From Comamonadaceae bacterium (lineage in GTDB: Bacteria > Pseudomonadota > Gammaproteobacteria > Burkholderiales > Burkholderiaceae), in NCBI GenBank assembly GCA_947484245.1, contig CANKOT010000079.1, forward strand, positions 1 through 10,669: a DNA stretch of 10,669 nucleotides, given 5' to 3'. Under the pieces are notes generated by a model, which saw only the letters and a list, made by a program, of their open reading frames with translations, ran no database searches and was not told the DNA's origin. Both the position numbers and the translations under genes were made by a program. Numbering within the stretch: position 1 is the first letter of the stretch; each line of letters begins with the position of its first letter. This document shows positions 1-6,428 of this stretch, in pieces.

Positions 1-2115
1 GCTTGGACCTTGCCTGCCAACCAAGCCTTGAATGTCAACCCTGAATTGGTTTACGCCTTGGTCAATACCGACAAAGGCATGTTGGTTCTGGCCGAGTCCT
101 TGGTCGAAAAATGTTTAGAACGCTACAAACTCGAAGGTCAAGTGGTGGCCACCACCACCGGCGAAAAGTTAGGCGGTTTGAATTTCAAACACCCCTTGTA
201 CGACGTGCATGAAGGCTACAAACGCTTCTCGCCCGTTTATGTGGCCGAGTACGTGAGCGCACAAGACGGTACGGGCATTGTTCACTCATCGCCCGCCTAT
301 GGCGTAGAGGACTTTAACTCTTGCGTGGCCCATGGCTTGGCTTACGACGACATCCTGAATCCGGTTCAAGGCAACGGCAGTTATGCCGATGACCTGCCGC
401 TGTTTGGTGGCATGAACATTTGGAAAGCTTGCCCCCGCATCATTGAAGTGCTGGGCGAAAGCCAACGATTGATGGCCACCTATGGCATCACCCACAGCTA
501 CCCCCATTGCTGGCGCCACAAGACGCCGGTCATTTACCGCGCTGCTGCTCAGTGGTTTGTGCGCATGGACGAAGGTCCTGGCGTGTTCACTCAAGACAAG
601 GCAGCGAAGACTTTGCGTCAGTTGGCCTTGGACGCCATCGACCAAACCAACTTCTACCCAGAAAACGGCAAGACGCGTTTGCGCGACATGATTGCCAACC
701 GCCCTGACTGGTGCATTTCACGTCAGCGCAGCTGGGGCGTGCCGGTGCCCTTCTTCTTGCACAAAGACTCTGGCGAGCTGCATCCGCGCACCATGGAAAT
801 TTTGGACCAAGCCGCCGAGATTGTTCAAAAAGGCGGCATTGAAGCATGGAGCCGCGCCACGGTGGAAGAAATTTTGGGTGCCGCCGATGCCCCCAACTAC
901 ACCAAGAGCACCGATATTTTGGAAGTGTGGTTTGACTCAGGCTCTACCTTCCAACACGTACTGCGCGGCAGCCACAAAGATGCCTACGATCGCAACCCCT
1001 TTCATGATGTGGGTCCCGAAGCCGATTTGTATTTAGAAGGTCACGACCAACACCGCGGCTGGTTCCACAGCTCTTTGCTGTTGGGTTGCGCCCTCTACGA
1101 CCGCGCACCCTACAAGGGTTTGCTCACACACGGCTTTGCCACCGACGGCCAAGGCCGCAAGATGAGCAAGAGCTTGGGCAATGTGGTGGCACCGCAAGAA
1201 ATTACCGACAAGATGGGCGCAGAAATTGTGCGCTTGTGGGTAGCCTCAACCGATTACTCTGGCGACCTCAACATCGACGACAAAATTTTGGCACGCGTGG
1301 TCGATGCCTATCGCCGCATTCGCAACACCTTGCGTTTCTTGTTGGCCAACGTGAGCGACTTCGACCCTGCCAAAGATACCGTGGCCGATGCTGACCTGTT
1401 GGAAATCGATCGCTTTGCATTAAGCCGTGCAGCTCAGCTACAGGCTGATATCTTGGCGAACTTCAAGGTCTACGAATTCCACCCCGTGGTCTCTAAGTTG
1501 CAGGTCTACTGCTCTGAAGATTTGGGCGCGTTCTATTTGGACGTGCTCAAAGACCGCCTCTACACCAGCGCCCCAAAATCCTTGGCGCGGCGCTCTGCAC
1601 AAACCGTGCTTTACCGCATCACACATGCCATGCTGCGCTTGATGGCACCGTTCTTAAGCTTCACGGCAGAAGAAGCTTGGCAAAGCTTTGGCAGCTCTGA
1701 GTCGATTTTCCTGGAAACCTTCAGCGACCTGGGCACACCCAACGAAGCGCTGCTGGCCAAGTGGGCCCGCATTCGCGAAATTCGCGATCAGGTCAACAAA
1801 GACATTGAAACCTTGCGAGCCGACGGCAAAGTAGGTGCATCGCTTCAAGCCAGCGTGAGCTTGCAAGCGCAGCCAGAAGATCATGCCATTCTGGCCAGTT
1901 TGGGAAGCGATTTGAAATTTGTCTTCATTACCTCAGAACTCAATTTGGAAGCTGGCAACAGCTTGGTAGCCAAAGTGGCAGTGAGCGAAGATACCAAGTG
2001 CGAGCGCTGCTGGCATTACGCGCCTGACGTGGGTGTGAACCCTGCGCACCCCACACTCTGCGGCCGTTGCGACAGCAACCTGCATGGCAGTCGCGAACTG
2101 CGTTTGTTTGCTTGA
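1..2115 (+). CDS. ileS: Isoleucine--tRNA ligase (IleRS), 5' end outside window
   Basis: Cytosolic class I aminoacyl-tRNA synthetase that charges tRNA-Ile and edits misactivated valine. The reading frame is open from base 1, so the window holds the last 704 residues; about 240 N-terminal residues, including the HIGH motif, lie upstream (the family is about 940-960 aa). The visible part opens in the WTLPANQ motif at the start of the CP1 editing domain. The editing-site stretch GTGIVHSS...ED lies at 268-312, and its Asp aligns by hand with E. coli Asp342. Next come [18 protein letters not shown] and the KMSKS loop at 1159-1173, which contacts ATP and the tRNA end. The C-terminus carries a four-cysteine zinc site (CxxC at 1999-2010 and 2059-2070), typical of bacterial IleRS. 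The TTG at base 10 is internal, not a start. lspA follows after 40 nt, the conserved proteobacterial order. Identification is very secure. Confidence 0.98.
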   Translation, partial: AWTLPANQALNVNPELVYALVNTDKGMLVLAESLVEKCLERYKLEGQVVATTTGEKLGGLNFKHPLYDVHEGYKRFSPVYVAEYVSAQDGTGIVHSSPAYGVEDFNSCVAHGLAYDDILNPVQGNGSYADDLPLFGGMNIWKACPRIIEVLGESQRLMATYGITHSYPHCWRHKTPVIYRAAAQWFVRMDEGPGVFTQDKAAKTLRQLALDAIDQTNFYPENGKTRLRDMIANRPDWCISRQRSWGVPVPFFLHKDSGELHPRTMEILDQAAEIVQKGGIEAWSRATVEEILGAADAPNYTKSTDILEVWFDSGSTFQHVLRGSHKDAYDRNPFHDVGPEADLYLEGHDQHRGWFHSSLLLGCALYDRAPYKGLLTHGFATDGQGRKMSKSLGNVVAPQEITDKMGAEIVRLWVASTDYSGDLNIDDKILARVVDAYRRIRNTLRFLLANVSDFDPAKDTVADADLLEIDRFALSRAAQLQADILANFKVYEFHPVVSKLQVYCSEDLGAFYLDVLKDRLYTSAPKSLARRSAQTVLYRITHAMLRLMAPFLSFTAEEAWQSFGSSESIFLETFSDLGTPNEALLAKWARIREIRDQVNKDIETLRADGKVGASLQASVSLQAQPEDHAILASLGSDLKFVFITSELNLEAGNSLVAKVAVSEDTKCERCWHYAPDVGVNPAHPTLCGRCDSNLHGSRELRLFA

Positions 2116-2155
2116 TGCATGCAATTTGCCTTCAAATCCAAATCACTTCAACACC

Positions 2156-2659
2156 ATGGCAAAAAGTAAAAATGCATTTAACTCAGGCTCAGGGGTCTGG
2201 CTCTGGTTGGGTATTGCACTCATTACCCTGTTGCTAGACCAACTCACCAAAATTGCGGTTGTCGGCGCATTTCAATTGGGCGAGAGTTTGCCCATGACTT
2301 CCTTTTTCAACTTGGTGCGTGTGCACAACCCAGGTGCTGCGTTTTCATTCTTGGCCGACGCGGGCGGTTGGCAACGTTGGTTTTTCACAGGGCTAGGCAC
2401 TGTGGCGGCCTTGGTGATGATTTACTTGTTGCGCATGCACTCAGGTCAAACTTTGTTCTGCTTGGCCTTGTCTCTGCTGTTAGGTGGCGCCGTGGGCAAT
2501 GTCATTGACCGTGTGCTTTACAGCCACGTCATTGACTTCATAGATTTTCACTATGCAGGCTGGCACTTTCCGGCATTCAATGTGGCCGACAGTGCCATCA
2601 CCCTCGGCGCAGGCTTGCTCATTTTGGATGAGCTGCTGCGCGTGAGGCGAGGCAAATAA
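2156..2659 (+). CDS. lspA: Lipoprotein signal peptidase (signal peptidase II)
   Basis: Inner-membrane aspartyl protease that removes the signal peptide of diacylglyceryl-modified prolipoproteins. The 167-aa protein has the usual length and about four membrane segments. Visible family motifs are DQLTK near the first helix, [17 protein letters not shown] and FNVADS; the Asp residues of the last two form the catalytic dyad. The frame stays open upstream to an ATG at 2084 inside ileS, but that extension is hydrophilic, unlike the family and overlaps ileS, so the ATG at 2156 is preferred. No Shine-Dalgarno sequence is visible before it, and in-frame TTG codons at 2108 and 2126 do no better. Translation may depend on coupling to ileS, which ends 40 nt upstream. 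The gene meets the oppositely oriented oxidoreductase gene 3 nt after its stop. Confidence 0.96.
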   Translation: MAKSKNAFNSGSGVWLWLGIALITLLLDQLTKIAVVGAFQLGESLPMTSFFNLVRVHNPGAAFSFLADAGGWQRWFFTGLGTVAALVMIYLLRMHSGQTLFCLALSLLLGGAVGNVIDRVLYSHVIDFIDFHYAGWHFPAFNVADSAITLGAGLLILDELLRVRRGK

Positions 2660-2677
2660 TTCTCACAGGGTGAGAAT
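2659..2677. terminator. Inverted repeat straddling the lspA and qor stop codons, candidate bidirectional terminator
   Basis: A perfect 8-bp inverted repeat (ATTCTCAC, loop AGG, GTGAGAAT) begins at the last base of the lspA stop and contains the qor stop codon. On the minus strand the stem is followed by TATTTGCC, a weak U-rich tail; on the plus strand no U-tract follows. It is a hairpin by sequence, but its role as a terminator is inferred from its position between two convergent genes. Confidence 0.5.
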
Positions 2678-3646
2678 GGTGCAGCCCGTTGTTTTGCGGG
2701 CTTCCAAAGCGCGGTGAGCCTCTTGAACTTGGGCCAGCGGGAAGGTCTGGTCGATGTGAATTTTCACTTTGCCGCTTTGCACCACAGCAAACAAATCATC
2801 CGCCATGGCTTGCGTGCTTTCACGCGAAGTAATGTGGCTGAACAAGGTTTGACGCGTGACATACAAAGAGCCTTTAACGCCCAACATGCCTGGGGCGAAG
2901 GGTGCCACGGCACCCGAGGCATTGCCAAAACTTGCCATCAAACCAAAGGGGCGCAAGCATTCAAGCGATTTGTCCCAAGTGTCTTTGCCCACAGAGTCAT
3001 AAACCACTTTGACGCCTTTGCCACCCGTGACTTCTTTCACGCGCGGCAAGAAATCTTCGGTGCTGTAGTTGATGCAGTGCTCAGCGCCATTGGCCAAAGC
3101 AAGTTTGCATTTATCGTCAGAACCCGCGGTACCAATCATGCGAAAGCCCAATGCTTTGCCCCATTGGCAAGCAATCAGGCCCACACCGCCAGCAGCAGCG
3201 TGGAAAAGCACATGATCGCCTGCTTGCAAACCTTCTGCAGGGCGCGTCTTCATTAGCAAATATTGTGCAGTCAGGCCTTTGAGCATCATGGCGGCGCCGG
3301 TTTCAAAAGAAATGTCGTCGGGCAGTTTGCAGACGCACTTCGCGGGCATGACGCGCTCTTCGCAGTAACTGCCGGGGGGTTGGCTGGCATAAGCAGCACG
3401 ATCACCCACCTTGAGGTGCGTCACGCCCTCGCCCACCGCTTCAACAATGCCGGAAGCCTCCATGCCCAACTTCACTGGCATGGGCAAGGCATACAAACCG
3501 CTGCGTTGGTAGACGTCAATGAAGTTCAAACCAATGGCTTTGTGGCGAATGCGAATTTCACCAGGGCCGGGTTGGCCCACTGTCACGTCGACCAATTTGA
3601 GTTGTTCAGGACCACCGTTTTGGTCAATTTGGACGGCTAAGCTCAT
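2663..3646 (-). CDS. qor: NADPH:quinone oxidoreductase, zeta-crystallin/QOR type
   Basis: Cytosolic, zinc-independent member of the medium-chain dehydrogenase/reductase superfamily, predicted to reduce quinones or other electrophilic carbonyls with NADPH. The 327-aa length matches E. coli QorA. The N-terminal GroES-like domain (about 1-125) includes IGLNFIDVYQRSG and GMEASGIVEAVGEG. The Rossmann domain has the nucleotide-binding motif AAAGGVG at residues 150-156, and the following ACQWGKALG also resembles QorA closely. The Cys ligands of a structural zinc loop, as in alcohol dehydrogenases, are not apparent. The ATG at 3644-3646 is supported by AGGAG (complement of 3653-3657) with 6-nt spacing. 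It is divergent from the EamA gene at 3781, sharing a 134-bp intergenic region, and converges on lspA. The physiological substrate is not determinable from sequence. Confidence 0.93.
   Translation of the reverse strand: MSLAVQIDQNGGPEQLKLVDVTVGQPGPGEIRIRHKAIGLNFIDVYQRSGLYALPMPVKLGMEASGIVEAVGEGVTHLKVGDRAAYASQPPGSYCEERVMPAKCVCKLPDDISFETGAAMMLKGLTAQYLLMKTRPAEGLQAGDHVLFHAAAGGVGLIACQWGKALGFRMIGTAGSDDKCKLALANGAEHCINYSTEDFLPRVKEVTGGKGVKVVYDSVGKDTWDKSLECLRPFGLMASFGNASGAVAPFAPGMLGVKGSLYVTRQTLFSHITSRESTQAMADDLFAVVQSGKVKIHIDQTFPLAQVQEAHRALEARKTTGCTILTL
2683..2702 (+). terminator. Second GC-rich hairpin just past lspA, possible weak terminator
   Basis: AGCCCG (2683-2688) pairs perfectly with CGGGCT (2697-2702) around an 8-nt T-rich loop. 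It lies inside the 3' end of the convergent oxidoreductase gene and 24 nt after the lspA stop. Only CTTCC follows on the plus strand, so intrinsic termination would be weak. It may act with the hairpin at 2659-2677, or it may be coincidental coding sequence. Confidence 0.25.
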
Positions 3647-3780
3647 GTGTTTCTCCTAGAAAAATAGAAATGTCAGTGTTGATGGCATGTGAGCCAAAAT
3701 CACATTGACCGCTACTTTGCCACGAATTGCATGTCCCTGCGTGACAACGCTGCCCTGGCGTTGCCGTTAAAGTCACGGTC
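3647..3780. promoter_or_regulatory. Divergent intergenic region between qor and the first EamA transporter gene
   Basis: These 134 bp must hold the start signals of both divergent genes. A palindrome lies at 3687-3705. Immediately beside it, on the plus strand, is TTGACC (3705-3710), which resembles a -35 box, but the best -10 at 16-17 nt spacing (TTGCAT or TGCATG near 3727-3733) is poor. On the minus strand no convincing -35/-10 pair was found. A 6-bp inverted repeat (CAACGC, 7 nt, GCGTTG) sits at 3745-3763, close to the EamA start. Presence of promoters is inferred from gene orientation; exact positions are not resolved. Confidence 0.5.
3687..3705. promoter_or_regulatory. Palindrome ATGTGA-N7-TCACAT, candidate operator
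   Basis: Two perfectly complementary 6-mers are separated by 7 bases. The half-sites match the TGTGA/TCACA of CRP-family operators, but the canonical E. coli CRP site has a 6-base spacer, so this is off by one. It lies 41 bp upstream of qor and 75 bp upstream of the EamA gene, and abuts the TTGACC box. A regulator cannot be named from sequence. Confidence 0.35.
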
Positions 3781-4680
3781 ATGACACAAAAACTCTCACT
3801 CGGCACTGCCTTGATGCTTACCGTTCCGCCCTTGCTGTGGGCAGGCAACGCCGTGGTGGGCCGCTTGATCACTGACTTGGTACCGCCCATTACGCTCAAT
3901 TTTTTGCGCTGGAGCATTGCCTTTCTCATTTTGCTTCCCATGGCAGGGCACTTGCTCAAACCACAAAGTGCCCTGTGGCCACACTGGCGACGATTTGCGT
4001 TGCTCAGCCTGCTTGGCGTTGGGTGCTACAACGCGCTTCAATACTTGGCACTGCAAACCTCCACACCCCTCAACGTGACGCTGGTGGCCGCCAGCACACC
4101 TGTGTTCATGCTGGCTATCGGCTCCTTGTTCTTTAAGACGCCCGTTCGGCGAGCGCAGTGGCTTGGTGCAGCCCTCTCCATTGCGGGGGTTTTAATGGTG
4201 TTGTCGCGCGGTGATTGGCAACAACTTTTGCAGGTGAGTTTTGAGGTGGGTGATATCTATATCTTGCTGGCCACCGCATGCTGGGCCATCTACAGTTGGC
4301 TGCTTACGCAACGCAATGAGCCAGACGAAATTCGCAATCATTGGGCTGCATTTCTCATGGCTCAGGTTATTTTTGGTTTGGGATGGGCGGGTCTATTTTC
4401 GGGCGCTGAATGGGCGCTCACAGACGCTCACATCACCTGGGGGCCCACCCTTTATATGGCGCTGGCATTTGTGTCCGTGGGGCCTGCCGTTCTCGCCTAC
4501 AGATGCTGGGGCTTGGGCGTACAAACAGCAGGGCCAGCGGTGGCTGGTTTTTTTGCCAACCTCACGCCGCTGTTTGCCGCCATCATGTCGAGTGTTTTCT
4601 TAGGCGAGTTGCCACAGTACTATCACGTTGTGGCTTTTGGCCTCATTGTGAGTGGCATCTTGGTGTCGTCTAAACGCTAA
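3781..4680 (+). CDS. EamA/DMT-family transporter (first copy)
   Basis: Inner-membrane protein of the drug/metabolite transporter superfamily, whose members mostly export or import small metabolites such as amino acids, purines or sugars. The 299-aa protein has about ten hydrophobic segments arranged as two EamA repeats. The first contains the helix-1 motif PPLLWAGNAVVGRL and LRWSIAF. The second begins near LLATACWAIYSWLLTQR and ends with PLFAAIMSSVFLGELPQ followed by a last helix and a short basic tail, SSKR. The ATG at 3781 is the only sensible start in frame, but no Shine-Dalgarno is visible before it. The stop lies 1 nt from the stop of the convergent SDR gene. It is on the opposite strand from the bug-hydrolase-EamA-SDR run, so it is probably regulated separately, possibly with qor. 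Substrate unknown. Confidence 0.9.
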   Translation: MTQKLSLGTALMLTVPPLLWAGNAVVGRLITDLVPPITLNFLRWSIAFLILLPMAGHLLKPQSALWPHWRRFALLSLLGVGCYNALQYLALQTSTPLNVTLVAASTPVFMLAIGSLFFKTPVRRAQWLGAALSIAGVLMVLSRGDWQQLLQVSFEVGDIYILLATACWAIYSWLLTQRNEPDEIRNHWAAFLMAQVIFGLGWAGLFSGAEWALTDAHITWGPTLYMALAFVSVGPAVLAYRCWGLGVQTAGPAVAGFFANLTPLFAAIMSSVFLGELPQYYHVVAFGLIVSGILVSSKR

Positions 4681-4681
4681 C

Positions 4682-5479
4682 TCAGTAGGTGCCTGGATAA
4701 GCACCGCCATCGGTCAAGAAGTTTTGACCCGTGATGTAGGAAGCCTGTAGGCTGCAAATGAACGCACAGAGTGCACCAAATTCTTGGGGCGTACCGTAGC
4801 GGCCAGCCGGCACTTGAGCTTGCTGTTGGGCGCGGATGTCAGCAACTGACTGACCCGTTTTTTTCGCTGTGGCTTCCACCGTGCTGCGAATCCGATCGGT
4901 GTCAAATTTGCCTGGCAAGATGTTGTTGATGGTCACACCTTGCGCTGCAATTTTGGTGCGTGCCACACCCGCTACAAAACCAGTCAGGCCACTTCGTGCG
5001 CCATTCGACAGTCCCAAAATATCAATGGGTGACTTGACCGAACTGGAGGTGATGTTCACGATGCGGCCAAAACCTCGAGCTGCCATGCCATCGACCGTTG
5101 CTTTAATAAGTTCGATGGGGGTGAGCATGTTGGCATCGACCGCCTTGATCCAAGCTTCACGATCCCAATTGCGAAAGTCGCCAGGGGGCGGGCCGCCTGC
5201 ATTGGTCACCACAATGTCAAATTCTTTGCCTGGGCCACCGGACACTGAAAACAAAGCAGCGCGGCCAGCCTCCGTGGTGATGTCTGCTGCCACCGGGATG
5301 AGATGTACGCCAGGTGCTTCTTTCTTTAAGTCTGCTACGGCTTGATTGAGAACTTCAGCGCCACGGGCCACCATGACCACATTCACACCTTCCAGTGCCA
5401 GCGCACGCGCACAACCCCAGCCCAAGCCTTTGCTTGCGCCGCCGACCAAGGCCCACTTGCCCTTAATTCCTAAATCCAT
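4682..5479 (-). CDS. SDR-family protein with atypical active site (BKR-like)
   Basis: Short-chain dehydrogenase/reductase fold, 265 aa, predicted cytosolic. The N-terminal Rossmann motif reads GGASKGLG (residues 13-20) in place of the usual TGxxxGxG, and TNAGG (92-96) matches the NNAG region. The catalytic Ser region is ITSSS (143-147), but the YxxxK motif is missing: by alignment the Tyr position is Ser158 and the Lys position Arg162 (LSNGARSGL). NCBI describes a BKR-like SDR subgroup with imperfect NAD motif and catalytic tetrad, and this protein fits it. The C-terminus (SYITGQNFLTDGG) is typical of SDRs. The start is fixed by AAGGAG five nt before the ATG (complement of 5485-5490). It is the last gene of the run, 43 nt after the second EamA gene. 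Whether it has reductase activity is uncertain. Confidence 0.9.
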   Translation of the reverse strand: MDLGIKGKWALVGGASKGLGWGCARALALEGVNVVMVARGAEVLNQAVADLKKEAPGVHLIPVAADITTEAGRAALFSVSGGPGKEFDIVVTNAGGPPPGDFRNWDREAWIKAVDANMLTPIELIKATVDGMAARGFGRIVNITSSSVKSPIDILGLSNGARSGLTGFVAGVARTKIAAQGVTINNILPGKFDTDRIRSTVEATAKKTGQSVADIRAQQQAQVPAGRYGTPQEFGALCAFICSLQASYITGQNFLTDGGAYPGTY

Positions 5480-5522
5480 GATGACTCCTTAAAAAATGAA
5501 TAACCAAATTGGCCTGTTGAAA

Positions 5523-6428
5523 TTATTTGCTCGACTTAGGTCCTTGAGTGACCCAAAACACACCGCCCAAAACCAAAGCCGTTCCCGTCAAAATCCACAA
5601 GTTGAAAGTTTCGTTCAACCAGAAAGCGCCCATGGTCAATGTGGACATCGGCCCAATCATGCCAATTTGCGAAGTGAGGCCTGGGCCAATTCTTTCAATG
5701 GCCATCATCACCATCAAAACCGGCAAGACCGTACAGGCCGTCGCGTTCAACATGGAAAGCCATACCACCTCGGGCGCAACATTCAATGCCGACATGGGCT
5801 TGAGCAACACAAACTGGAGAATGCAAAAAAAACACGCCACAGTGGTAGCCAAACCCGCCAAGCGCAAGGACCCCAAGCGCTGTACCAGTTGACCACTGTA
5901 GCTGAGATAAATGGCATAGGTGATGGCACTGCCAAAAACCAATGCAGCTCCCAAGGCGACGTTATCACCCTCCAAGGAAATCTCATGGCCAAACACCAAC
6001 AAAACACCGCTGTAACTCACGGCCATGGCCACGGCTTGTCTGTGGGTGATTTTTCTTTTGTAAAGCACCCAACCCAAAATCAAGACCAAGGTGGGGTTGA
6101 GGTACAAAATGAGCCGCTCAAAAGAAGCGCTGATGTATTGCAAGCCTAAAAAGTCAAGAAAACTAGAAATGTAATAACCCGAGAATCCCAAGCCAATCAC
6201 GCCCCACCAATCGGCGCGTGTGAGCGGTGGCTTGCCACGTCCTGCCCACCAGGCCATGGCAATGAAAAAAGGCACCGCAAACAGCATTCGAAACATCACC
6301 AAGGTGATGGCATCAACGCCGTGGCGATAGGCAAGTTTGACGATGATCGCTTTACCGCTGAAAGCAATTGACCCTGCTGCTGCCAACAACAAGCCCGTGC
6401 TGAATTGAGAAGCTTGGTTTTGCGTCAA
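5523..6428 (-). CDS. EamA/DMT-family transporter (second copy), TTG start
   Basis: Inner-membrane drug/metabolite transporter superfamily protein of 301 aa with about ten hydrophobic segments in two EamA repeats. Motifs include AFSGKAIIVKLAYRHGVD near the N-terminus, FRMLFAVPFF, and a C-terminal MGAFWLNETFN before the final helix. It is clearly different in sequence from the EamA protein at 3781-4680. The frame remains open to an ATG at 6506, but that would overlap the upstream gene by 82 nt with an unhydrophobic leader. The TTG at 6426-6428 is preferred: it overlaps the upstream stop as TTGA, gives the family's usual length, and has AGGCGG seven nt upstream. This arrangement implies translational coupling to the hydrolase gene, hence a shared pathway. 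It could export a product of that enzyme or import its substrate; direction and substrate are unknown. Confidence 0.88.
   Translation of the reverse strand: MTQNQASQFSTGLLLAAAGSIAFSGKAIIVKLAYRHGVDAITLVMFRMLFAVPFFIAMAWWAGRGKPPLTRADWWGVIGLGFSGYYISSFLDFLGLQYISASFERLILYLNPTLVLILGWVLYKRKITHRQAVAMAVSYSGVLLVFGHEISLEGDNVALGAALVFGSAITYAIYLSYSGQLVQRLGSLRLAGLATTVACFFCILQFVLLKPMSALNVAPEVVWLSMLNATACTVLPVLMVMMAIERIGPGLTSQIGMIGPMSTLTMGAFWLNETFNLWILTGTALVLGGVFWVTQGPKSSK

Noticed and set aside
2084..2155. N-terminal extension of lspA to the ATG at 2084, overlapping ileS
   Set aside because: The added 24 residues are unlike the family and make the protein too long; the ATG at 2156 gives a normal LspA.
2714..3256. 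Plus-strand open frame (180 codons) opposite qor
   Set aside because: Antisense shadow of a well-supported oxidoreductase gene, without motifs of its own.
4688..4705. GGTGC-N8-GCACC repeat at the end of the SDR gene, considered as a terminator for the convergent pair
   Set aside because: Only a 5-bp stem, inside conserved SDR C-terminal codons, and no U-tract on either strand.
5496..6149. Plus-strand open frame (217 codons) opposite the second EamA gene
   Set aside because: Rich in His, Gln and Asn with no recognisable motif; this is the antisense of hydrophobic membrane codons.
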